From Acidobacteriota bacterium (lineage in GTDB: Bacteria; Acidobacteriota; Vicinamibacteria; Vicinamibacterales; UBA2999): a stretch of 46,118 bases of DNA. The notes under the pieces are model-generated. The model saw only the letters and a list, made by a program, of their open reading frames with translations. It was not told where the DNA came from and made no database searches. The stretch lies in contig JAKFYH010000050.1 of assembly GCA_021730945.1 (NCBI GenBank), positions 1 to 46,118 on the forward strand, read 5' to 3'. The position numbers and the translations under genes are program-made. Below, piece after piece: positions 40,210 through 46,118 of this stretch. The first letter of the stretch is position 1. Every line of letters starts with the position of its first letter.

Positions 40210-41013
40210 CTATAGCTGGACGAGCACCGGGTCGCCAAGGTCGGCGTCGGTGAAATGCGTGCAGGCCCGCTTCTCGATGTTGATTAGCGTCTTGCTGGGG
40301 GTGAGGGTGCCCTCGTTGCCGTCATACGACAAATAGGCGTGCGTGCGGCGTTTGCGCGTCCAGCCGGCCACGAGATCGACGGCGATGCCAACGGCGGTGG
40401 AGGCGAGCACGCCGTTGGGCCAGACGACCTGCGGACGTCCACCGGCGTTGCCGTACAGCGCGGCCTCCGCCGCCAGCTTCTCCTCGGCCAAAAATCCCAT
40501 GCACGTCATGCACGGGCCGCCCGGCGACGAGAGGATCACTTGGCCGCCGATCACTGGCCGCTCATCGCCATGTACGTCCATGCCGATGTCGATGTAGTGC
40601 ATCAGGTAGCGCCGGCAGGCGATTTCGAGTTCGCGCCGCCCCCGATAGCTGTCGACGGCCCCGATCACGATCTGGCTCGCACGCAGTGGCTCTGGCTTCT
40701 CCTGCCACTTGCAGGCGTAGCCCCTGATAATGGCGTTGGGCTGCAGGCTCAGAATCCTCATCTTGGCGATGTGCAGCTTGGGGGTCGCAGCGACGGCGTC
40801 TCGCGCCTCGGCGCCGACGAGGCGGTTGAGGTTCGACTCCTCGACGACGTCATCGTCGTAGAGCACGTAGCGCTGAAAGCCGATGTGGGCCAGCTGCTGG
40901 ACGATGTGCGAGCCGCCGCCGCCTAGGCCCGGCACGCCGATGGTCACGCGGGCGATCAGCGCCTCCGCATCCGCGCCCAGGAACGACTGGCGCGCAAACC
41001 TCTCGGCGGTCAT
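40210..41013 (-). CDS. ThiF/E1-like adenylyltransferase of the multi-ubiquitin cassette
   Basis: This 267-aa E1-like enzyme should adenylate the C-terminus of a ubiquitin-like protein. It has the Gly-rich ATP loop GLGGGGSH (29-36), YDDDVVEESNLNRL (52-65) with the conserved Asp and NLNR, K84 and the VDSYRGRREL segment (120-129). A PCMTCMGF motif (C168, C171) could be a catalytic or zinc Cys pair. It is a stand-alone E1 with no E2 domain fused, unlike Cap2 of type II CBASS. Its ATG overlaps the protease stop (ATGA). It is the last gene of the locus. Confidence 0.88.
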   Translation of the reverse strand: MTAERFARQSFLGADAEALIARVTIGVPGLGGGGSHIVQQLAHIGFQRYVLYDDDVVEESNLNRLVGAEARDAVAATPKLHIAKMRILSLQPNAIIRGYACKWQEKPEPLRASQIVIGAVDSYRGRRELEIACRRYLMHYIDIGMDVHGDERPVIGGQVILSSPGGPCMTCMGFLAEEKLAAEAALYGNAGGRPQVVWPNGVLASTAVGIAVDLVAGWTRKRRTHAYLSYDGNEGTLTPSKTLINIEKRACTHFTDADLGDPVLVQL

Positions 41014-41534
41014 AAGCTTCTGCTCCGATCAAACACCTGCACTGGCGCTCCGACGACGGCGATGTTGCCGCACGGCACCAGCGTCGCATCGCCCGGAAGG
41101 CAGACCCAGGCTGAGCCGTGGTCGAGGCTGAGGATGATGATCCCGTGTGGCGCATCACGCCCCACGGATTGAAGGCCCGGCATCATCAGCGGAATTTCTT
41201 CCCGGTCGGTCCTGCTCATACCGGTTTCGCCCTTATAGCCATGGAGGTGAATGTGGAATAGGCCCTCACGCGCGACTCGGCCGTGATAGACCGCCTGCAT
41301 CGCCCAAGTCATCGCGTCGGAGCCGATTCGCGCGCCGACAGTCGGGTCGTTGATGTACTGCTTGTCGGGAATCGCGTGGTACCGAGTGAGGAGCACGAGC
41401 TTGCCGCTGGCGTCGCCGGTGCCGACGCGGCCGAAGACGAAGCCCACGCGCTCATGGGCGAAAGCATGCGGCCGCTCCAGATCGCGCCGAATCTCACCGT
41501 ACAGCCTGCCGGTCAGCTTGATGGCGACGGTCAT
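41010..41534 (-). CDS. JAB/MPN (JAMM) metalloprotease, deubiquitinase-like
   Basis: This 174-aa protein has a complete JAMM zinc site: Glu28 in HERVGFVFG, then HIHLHGYKGETGMSRTD giving the His pair (H96/H98, or H94/H96), Ser107 and Asp110. Such enzymes cleave after the C-terminal Gly of ubiquitin-like proteins. Here it should trim the GG-SS tail of the multi-ubiquitin protein or remove it from targets. ATG 41534 overlaps the E2-like stop by four bases (ATGA) and is preferred over an upstream start at 41609. Confidence 0.86.
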   Translation of the reverse strand: MTVAIKLTGRLYGEIRRDLERPHAFAHERVGFVFGRVGTGDASGKLVLLTRYHAIPDKQYINDPTVGARIGSDAMTWAMQAVYHGRVAREGLFHIHLHGYKGETGMSRTDREEIPLMMPGLQSVGRDAPHGIIILSLDHGSAWVCLPGDATLVPCGNIAVVGAPVQVFDRSRSL

Positions 41535-41881
41535 TTTTCCTTCGTGAACCCCAAGAGGTGTGCCAACAGCATTTGCGCGAGGGTCAAATTCGCGCCGTCG
41601 ACCTTCCACGAGAAGGCAAACCAGTTCTTCTCGCCGATACGCGCGTTCTCGCAGTTCCAGTTCCGGTCGAAGGGCGACTTCACCTTGGCCGAGAGGTACA
41701 GGCGCGACGGGTAGTTGTCGCGACTGACCGGGCAGAGCAGCGCGTCACAGATCTGCGGCTCGCAGCCGGCCGGAAGGCGGAGTCCCTCGAGACTGAAGAA
41801 GGGCATCCCGCCTTCCGTGAACGTGCTCAGCTTCGAGCAGTAAGGTTTGAGCTCGTCGGTCTGTGCGCGGGGATATTCCAT
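41531..41881 (-). CDS. E2-like protein candidate of the multi-ubiquitin cassette, 116 aa
   Basis: This small protein lies exactly where an E2-type enzyme is found in multi-ubiquitin operons. It has the E2-like progression of beta strands: FFSLEGLRLPAGCEP, DALLCPVSRDNYPSRLYLS, NWFAFSWKV and a C-terminal LTLAQMLLAHLLGF helix. The LP..C.P and YPSRL phrases recall divergent prokaryotic E2 families. Cysteines are at C15, C40, C45, C50 and C76; I cannot say which, if any, is catalytic. No HPN motif is visible. It follows the ubiquitin-like gene by 14 bp and shares ATGA with the protease gene. Confidence 0.6.
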   Translation of the reverse strand: MEYPRAQTDELKPYCSKLSTFTEGGMPFFSLEGLRLPAGCEPQICDALLCPVSRDNYPSRLYLSAKVKSPFDRNWNCENARIGEKNWFAFSWKVDGANLTLAQMLLAHLLGFTKEK

Positions 41882-41895
41882 GACGAGCAGTTCCT

Positions 41896-42393
41896 CTACG
41901 ATGAGCCGCCCGACTGCACCTGGTAATGGAAGACCTCGCAGCCTTGGATGTCGACCGGCTGATTGGCCGGCAGCGGCAGCGGCGGGCCGTCCTTCTCCTC
42001 GAGCAGCGCGTAGGCGTCTGGCGTTTTCCCGACCTTTCCAAGAATCTCGGCCACGGTGCGCTGACCGCGTTCGATGGCGTACGGGTCGCCCTCGATGTAG
42101 ATGGTGACGATTTCCTTGTGCGCGGTGATGAAGCGCTTGAGGTGTTGGTCAGCCAGGTCCACGGTCTCCTGCGGCTCGATGACGTCGTTCTCGTGGTGCT
42201 TGAACTCGGCGATCAGTTCGAAGGCGCAAGACTTCTTGCCGACGAGCCCCAGCAGCGCCTCGCCGCTCGGGTGCTGTTCGTGGACATCGATGTTGTCGCC
42301 GTCGATGTGCACGTGGTAGGTGGTCGTGTGCGGCCCGCCGTGCGGCTTGGCGCCAGTGTCGCTGCCATTTTCTACAGAATCAGGACTATTCAC
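41896..42393 (-). CDS. multi-ubiquitin protein with two beta-grasp repeats
   Basis: This 165-aa protein has a short disordered start and two tandem ubiquitin-like domains (about 25-92 starting TTYHVHIDG, and 95-160 starting IVTIYIEGDPYAIERG). It ends SGGSS. The di-Gly at 162-163 followed by two residues implies processing by the JAMM protease before activation by the E1. The GTG at 42393 is supported by AAGGGAG with a 6-bp spacer; an ATG at 42429 is the alternative. It matches the Multi_ubiq family known from comparative genomics. The 226-bp gap before it suggests its own promoter apart from the CBASS genes. Confidence 0.85.
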   Translation of the reverse strand: MNSPDSVENGSDTGAKPHGGPHTTTYHVHIDGDNIDVHEQHPSGEALLGLVGKKSCAFELIAEFKHHENDVIEPQETVDLADQHLKRFITAHKEIVTIYIEGDPYAIERGQRTVAEILGKVGKTPDAYALLEEKDGPPLPLPANQPVDIQGCEVFHYQVQSGGSS

Positions 42394-42619
42394 TTGAAAC
42401 TCCCTTCTCACGCCGTGGCCCGACGACATTCGCGGACCGACATGATGTGAACCATTGTGCCGGCTGCGGGACGCGAGGGATGTGGACGGAGCCGACCAAA
42501 GATGTGAGCGGGAAATCTCAAGATCAGCGACTTTATTCGCGGAGAAGAACGAACATGTGAGTTCTCAGCGAAGAGACGTGAGCGCCTATGCCGGAACCTG
42601 AAGCGCCGGCGCGATCCTG
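42394..42619. other. gap between CBASS effector and ubiquitin cassette
   Basis: No gene is supported. It holds the ribosome site of the multi-ubiquitin gene. On the minus strand there are weak promoter-like elements (for example TTGAGA around 42521 and a TAAAGT around 42535), none convincing. It may carry a separate promoter for the cassette or a transcript break. Confidence 0.4.
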
Positions 42620-44080
42620 TCATCCGGGAAACTCGAACGTGGCGACGTAGCCGGGGCTGAGGTCCTCGTAGACGATGGTCGTTCCAACCCGGTTCCATAT
42701 ATGACCGAGTAGGAGTGCAGCGCCGGCCGGTGCAGACATGAATAGGTGAACCCGTCGCGCGCCTAAATCACGAACAGCAGCACGAATACTGTCACGCGTG
42801 GCGTGGGCCCACCCGACAGCCGCACCCGCGTCAGGTAGCGACAGCGGTCCAACACCGCCTTGTGGAGATAAGTCGACGTACCGTGCCACCGGCAGGCTCA
42901 CCTGCTTGCAATACGAGACCACGTCCGCGGTGATACCGTTGGTTACGCTAAGCCCGACTGCGAGATCTGGCCCCTGCGAAAGGTCAACGACTGCGGCAGC
43001 GAGATTGAATGCTGTTGGCGGAATCTCGCTCGCCCAGAGTTGGCCCTTCTGTTTGCATGCGACCCGGTGCTGCCGGATATCGGGAAGCTCCACACCGCAC
43101 ATGAACCAAACGGCGAGTCGCATGTATCCGCGAACCATGACGCGCTCGTTCCCGGTCGCCTTGAGCGTTTTCGCAGCGGCGATGAGGTCAGGGCGAAGGC
43201 GTCCATTCCAGTTCTTCGGATCTCGAAGCTGGCGGCGTGCCCGCGGTTCATCTCCGCTAAAGAGGTCGACCCAGTCGAGCCGCACTTGGCCGGCGTCTGC
43301 CCACGGCGCTCGATCGATCGCTTCAACGACGAGGGTGGAGTAGCTGTTGTCGCCGGAGAGGCCGCGCCTTTCAATCTCAGCGCACAGCTCATCGCGATTC
43401 AACGTGCGCTTTCCGCCCTTCACCATCGCCCGAATGACCGCAACGCCGATCTCTACGTCAGTGTCTGAAGTGCGAAGCCCGGCGTAGCCCATGCGATCCG
43501 AGGCCACATTCACGAGGTCACTCCACGGACCTTGGTCGGTCTTGAGTCCCAGCCGGCAAAGCAGTTCCAGAAGCTCCTCCTCGGGGACGCCTGCGTGACT
43601 CACCCACTCTGCGATCGCCTTCCTCGCCGCCGAACGAGGTCTTTCAGTTGCGAGACGTTGGCCCAGCGTGCCCGTCGTACCACACCGGAGCTTTAGGACT
43701 GGATCAGTTGGGTCAAGGACGCGATTCGTGAAGAGGAGGAGATCGGGCGCCATCCCCTTTGACTTCAGCAGATGCCAGCTGGCCATGAATCGCTCGAGGG
43801 GACTCTTTGAGCCAGCCCCAGGCCCTCGGGTTGTGAACCACTCCGATGACACTGGCTTACTTGCATCGACGGAGTACTTCACCTGCGTATATTCGTCGGG
43901 ACCGCTCGTCCGTCGCACCACGACGTCGTCGACGTTTCCGGCGCTGAGGGCTTCGACCTCGATCCGCGTGACGTCCGTCCGCGGCGTGAGTAACCTCAAG
44001 GCCTGCCACCACGCGTAGAGGTGCTGATAGTCGTCGCCCTGGATGCGCGCGCCGCTGGCCGATGTGAGTGTTGCGGTCAT
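42620..44080 (-). CDS. cap4: Cap4-type CBASS effector: DUF4297 nuclease with SAVED sensor domain
   Basis: This 486-aa protein has an N-terminal DUF4297 (PD-(D/E)xK) dsDNA endonuclease domain: GDDYQHLYAWWQALRLL, the acidic residues E41/E43 and D51/D52, and the QVK of YTQVKY (Q66, K68). The C-terminal SAVED domain (about 270-486) ends HLFMSAPAGAALLLGHIWNRVG and YVATFEF. SAVED binds the cyclic oligonucleotide made by the CD-NTase and switches on DNA cleavage, killing the infected cell (established for Cap4). The ATG at 44080 lies 7 bp after the CD-NTase stop; an upstream extension to 44209 is antisense-like overlap and was dropped. Confidence 0.88.
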   Translation of the reverse strand: MTATLTSASGARIQGDDYQHLYAWWQALRLLTPRTDVTRIEVEALSAGNVDDVVVRRTSGPDEYTQVKYSVDASKPVSSEWFTTRGPGAGSKSPLERFMASWHLLKSKGMAPDLLLFTNRVLDPTDPVLKLRCGTTGTLGQRLATERPRSAARKAIAEWVSHAGVPEEELLELLCRLGLKTDQGPWSDLVNVASDRMGYAGLRTSDTDVEIGVAVIRAMVKGGKRTLNRDELCAEIERRGLSGDNSYSTLVVEAIDRAPWADAGQVRLDWVDLFSGDEPRARRQLRDPKNWNGRLRPDLIAAAKTLKATGNERVMVRGYMRLAVWFMCGVELPDIRQHRVACKQKGQLWASEIPPTAFNLAAAVVDLSQGPDLAVGLSVTNGITADVVSYCKQVSLPVARYVDLSPQGGVGPLSLPDAGAAVGWAHATRDSIRAAVRDLGARRVHLFMSAPAGAALLLGHIWNRVGTTIVYEDLSPGYVATFEFPG

Positions 44081-44087
44081 GTTGGCC

Positions 44088-44975
44088 TCACGCCGATGGA
44101 AAGTACCGCCCGAGGATGTCGCGCCACAGCGCGAGCGCTTCGCCTTGTCGGCCTTCCTTCTCGAAACGCACGGCTCTAGTCGCATCGACCTCGGCCTTTC
44201 GAAGTGCAACGGCGGCGGTCGTACGCTTTTCGCTTGTCATCTGATCGGATACGGGCGGCCCGTAGCCCGCCGGATCCGGCCACTCTTGGCTGATGCCGTT
44301 TAGCGCGGCGGCGAAAAAGCGGCGCACCTCGCTCGGGTAGCTCGTGAACGGCCCGTCGACGAGTTCTTGCGCCATCACCTCGACAAGGAAGGATGGTTCG
44401 ATGGGCTTTCCTGCCTGGCGGTTCCACGCCTTCAACATCTTGACGAGGGGAACCCACTTGCAGTCGAGGGACTTGTTCTTGGCGGTCGACTCCGTCGCGT
44501 GCACGTCGGGATTGCTCTTGATCCATCTGCCCAGGTGGCCGTCGGCGATCTCGTAGCAGTCGCTCAATGCGATGGCGGGGACAGCGTCGATCGACAACAC
44601 CTTCCCGTCCTCTGTCACGGTAGGGTTCTTCTTGTCGAAGGTGACAGTGACGCAACGGCGCCCGCGCTCGACGGCGTCGCTGCCATAAGCCTTGACGAGG
44701 CAGTCCTCAAACGCCTCGAGGACTGCACTGGGTGCCTTTTCGCGCCACTTCTTCTTCGAGTCGCCGACGAGCGGGAAGAAGATGTCAACGTCCTTGAGCG
44801 GCTTTGTTTTCGTGTATCGCGCGTAGGAGCCGGTCAGGAAGTCGCCCTCGACGTCGAAGACGGCTCTGATCTCGTCGCGAACGCTCTTGTGTCTGCGCTG
44901 CGCGTCCTCAGCCTCTGTCTGGCTGAGCTCGAGGCGCTGACGGAAGCTCTCGAAGGCTTCAGTAGTCGTTTTCAT
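44088..44975 (-). CDS. CD-NTase (CBASS cyclic oligonucleotide synthase)
   Basis: This 295-aa SMODS-type nucleotidyltransferase has the GS motif at residues 49-50 (LTGSYARYTKTKPL), the metal-binding Asp pair D62/D64 (KDVDIFF) and the third acidic residue D130 (LSIDAVPAI). The helical C-terminal half contains VKMLKAWNRQAGKPIEPSFLVEVM. It should make a cyclic di- or trinucleotide when activated by infection. The Cap4 partner and the HORMA neighbour fit clades C or D, but the clade and the product cannot be fixed from sequence alone. The ATG overlaps the HORMA stop (ATGA). Confidence 0.92.
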   Translation of the reverse strand: MKTTTEAFESFRQRLELSQTEAEDAQRRHKSVRDEIRAVFDVEGDFLTGSYARYTKTKPLKDVDIFFPLVGDSKKKWREKAPSAVLEAFEDCLVKAYGSDAVERGRRCVTVTFDKKNPTVTEDGKVLSIDAVPAIALSDCYEIADGHLGRWIKSNPDVHATESTAKNKSLDCKWVPLVKMLKAWNRQAGKPIEPSFLVEVMAQELVDGPFTSYPSEVRRFFAAALNGISQEWPDPAGYGPPVSDQMTSEKRTTAAVALRKAEVDATRAVRFEKEGRQGEALALWRDILGRYFPSA

Positions 44976-45472
44976 TTTCTGTAGTACCTCGCGGATGCCA
45001 TGAGATCGGGAGTGACGATGACGCTGCCCGCCTCGCGCGCAGTGAGTGTTCCCATCGAGAAGGCCGGCGCGTCGCCGACTCCCTTGACCGGAGGAGCGCC
45101 AGGGCTCGTCGCCAGAACGATTCGGTAGAGCGCTCCCGCAGGCGGCCTCTCAGCCTTCGCGATGGACTCGCGAAAATGGTCCTCGTCAACGTAAAGATCG
45201 GCCTCGCCGTTGCCGTCGTAGCGGATTGGAAACTCGAATCCGCCGCGGACGAGCGTTTCCCCAGGCATGTGAAATTGGATCTTGAACGCAATTAGGTGGC
45301 CGCTTTCCATCCACGTGCGAGCGGCGAGATCGATCCATTCGGTCCACGCATCGGCAACGCCGCGCGGGTCGAAGCCGAACGCGTTAACAAGTCGCTTCAT
45401 CAGACCGGCGATCTTGTCCGACACATAGGCGGCGGTGTGCGTGCGGGCGTAAGCGAGAGTCCTGGTGGTCAT
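44972..45472 (-). CDS. bacterial HORMA-domain protein (Cap7-like)
   Basis: This 166-aa protein matches the known CBASS HORMA proteins of E. coli and Pseudomonas in layout: ARTHTAAYVSDKIAGLMKRL near the N-terminus, GFDPRGVADAWTEW, TWMESGHLIAFKIQFHMPG, FEFPIRYDG, YRIVLATSPGAPPV, and a C-terminal ARYYRK. HORMA proteins close around peptide motifs and then activate the CD-NTase; TRIP13-type ATPases reopen them. ATG 45472 overlaps the upstream stop (ATGA). No TRIP13 gene is visible; the gene that may have encoded it is truncated by an IS element next to the 154-aa gene. Confidence 0.85.
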   Translation of the reverse strand: MTTRTLAYARTHTAAYVSDKIAGLMKRLVNAFGFDPRGVADAWTEWIDLAARTWMESGHLIAFKIQFHMPGETLVRGGFEFPIRYDGNGEADLYVDEDHFRESIAKAERPPAGALYRIVLATSPGAPPVKGVGDAPAFSMGTLTAREAGSVIVTPDLMASARYYRK

Positions 45473-45933
45473 GCCTTCTCCATCGCGGTCCAATCAATCT
45501 GGACCTCGGCGACCTTTCGAGTTGGTTCGACATCGGCGTCCGGTGTCCCGTTGACGTCGTGCACCGTGATACGTGGCGCGCGCTCCTTGAGCGCCTTTGA
45601 CATCCAGCCGACGTCTTCGTAGGAGCACGGTACCGTGATCGCCCAGGCCTCGCTTGCGGTCGGGTTCCAGCTCAGCTTGTCGACCTCGAGCTCCATCTCC
45701 ATCGCGTCGGAGCCGTGCACGGTGTAGATCACTAGGCGCGAAGCGCCGCCCTTCACGACGATTGGGACTGACGCGGAGTGTTCGTCAGCGATCGCTGAGC
45801 ACAGAACACTGGTAGCGGCCTGGAGCTGTACAGTTTCGACGGAGTCAGCGCCGGTGATGAGCTTGAGGATGGCGTCCCACGTTTCCTTTGACGTACGCGC
45901 GGGGAGCGACGCGATATCACGCCTGATCTTCAC
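45469..45933 (-). CDS. unknown CBASS-linked protein, 154 aa
   Basis: The family is not recognised with confidence. The protein begins KIRRDIASLPARTSKETWDAILKLITG and has a beta-rich middle (PIVVKGGASRLVIYTVHG). A TVPCSYEDVGWMSKALKERAPRITVHDV segment follows, and the C-terminus, VQIDWTAMEKA, is acidic to neutral. By position it could be the second HORMA-like regulator (Cap8-type) or an E2-like remnant; I cannot decide. The GTG at 45933 is fixed by AAGGAGG and a GTGA overlap with the broken upstream gene, and its stop overlaps the HORMA start (ATGA). Coupling on both sides makes it an integral part of the defence operon. Confidence 0.75.
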   Translation of the reverse strand: MKIRRDIASLPARTSKETWDAILKLITGADSVETVQLQAATSVLCSAIADEHSASVPIVVKGGASRLVIYTVHGSDAMEMELEVDKLSWNPTASEAWAITVPCSYEDVGWMSKALKERAPRITVHDVNGTPDADVEPTRKVAEVQIDWTAMEKA

Positions 45934-45991
45934 GCCGCCTCCTTCGCCTCAGAAGCGACGGTCGCGAGCGTGGCGATGACATGCTCGGCTG
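45930..45991 (-). pseudogene. C-terminal remnant of a gene cut by the IS element
   Basis: About 19-20 codons remain, reading AEHVIATLATVASEAKEAA and then TGA. The stop shares GTGA with the 154-aa gene, and the AAGGAGG for that gene lies inside this remnant. So it was the first or an earlier gene of the defence operon before insertion. The short helical end resembles the C-terminal lid of AAA+ ATPases, which would suit a TRIP13 protein, but so little is left that this is a guess. Confidence 0.6.
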
Positions 45992-46118
45992 TGAGCTTGA
46001 CCCGATTTCGTGGACACCTTCCGAAAGGTGGATACGATGGCACGTATGGGATCAAGCAAGGCCGGCCGACGAGTCCGGCGGCAGTTCAGTGACGAGTTTC
46101 GAGCCGGCGCCGTTCGGC
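45992..46118 (+). mobile_element. left end of an IS3-family insertion sequence (runs off the window)
   Basis: The end starts TGAGCTTGACCC and reaches GTGGACACC at 46010-46018, matching the layout of the IS3 terminal repeat (TGA, then CTT, ACCC and GTGGACAC at the same spacing). A small hairpin CACCTT-ccga-AAGGTG (46015-46030) covers the ribosome site of the transposase gene. The right end and the target duplication are outside the window. Confidence 0.8.
46037..46118 (+). CDS. IS3-family transposase OrfA (5' part only)
   Basis: The first 27 codons are visible: MARMGSSKAGRRVRRQF, then SDEFRAGAVR. The RRQFSDEFRAGAV phrase is typical of the helix-turn-helix start of IS3-family OrfA, which binds the terminal repeats. 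The AAGGTGG ribosome site at 46025-46031 is part of the hairpin at the IS end. The gene continues past 46118, so its integrity and the presence of OrfB cannot be judged. Confidence 0.8.
   Translation, partial: MARMGSSKAGRRVRRQFSDEFRAGAVR

Noticed and set aside
40210-41881. Type II CBASS Cap2/Cap3 pair
   Set aside because: The E1 is a separate 267-aa protein with no fused E2, and a dedicated multi-ubiquitin gene is present, so the cassette is the multi-ubiquitin type.

Overview
The window is GC-rich bacterial chromosome. The mix of genes suggests a member of the Acidobacteriota, possibly the Vicinamibacteria (inference; no rRNA or marker tree is available here): a TonB-dependent receptor with an N-terminal carboxypeptidase-regulatory domain, DUF5916, DUF4159, DUF3014 and M28 proteins, a PASTA-less membrane serine/threonine kinase and a full LPS core cluster.

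Layout. 1-8.4 kb: mixed housekeeping and envelope genes (QueD-like enzyme, propeller protein, TonB receptor, HAD hydrolase, 7TM histidine kinase, RRM protein with a structured leader). 8.4-15.5 kb: exported peptidase, DUF4159, DUF3014, lipoprotein amidase and DUF5916. 15.5-19.7 kb: a three-gene unit of membrane kinase, small Lys-rich/Ala-rich protein and papain-like protease. 19.7-25.2 kb (minus strand): solute-binding lipoprotein, response regulator, histidine kinase, HtrA protease and pseudouridine synthase, which reads as an envelope-stress unit. 25.3-26.5 kb: transglutaminase-like protein and tRNA-Leu(GAG). 26.5-30.0 kb (minus strand): gap-pgk-tpiA-secG. 30.1-38.1 kb (plus strand): lipid A/inner-core LPS genes waaA-lpxK-lpxL-waaF-gmhB-rfaE1-rfaE2-waaC plus a membrane methyltransferase, mostly overlapping.

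From 38.24 kb to the right edge the sequence is a genomic island. It begins at a 27-bp 3'-end fragment of a tRNA gene (an att half-site). It carries a small unknown protein, a membrane protein, a DUF6610-type protein and then an eight-gene minus-strand defence locus. In transcription order this encodes a 154-aa unknown protein, a HORMA protein, a CD-NTase (cyclic oligonucleotide synthase), a Cap4-type DUF4297-SAVED nuclease, a tandem ubiquitin-like protein, an E2-like protein, a JAMM deubiquitinase-type protease and a ThiF/E1 enzyme. This combines a HORMA-controlled CBASS system with a separate multi-ubiquitin conjugation cassette. The gene upstream of the 154-aa protein has been cut by an IS3-family element whose left end is at 45992; only about 20 C-terminal codons remain. 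A TRIP13-type ATPase would be expected with a HORMA protein and none is seen, so the broken gene may have been that regulator (inference).

Two further patterns recur. Several genes have a -10-like hexamer only 5-10 bp before the start codon, suggesting leaderless mRNAs. Short tandem repeats (7, 8, 9 and 14 bp) sit in gene junctions, and one 7-bp array lies inside lpxK, where a change of one unit would shift the frame.
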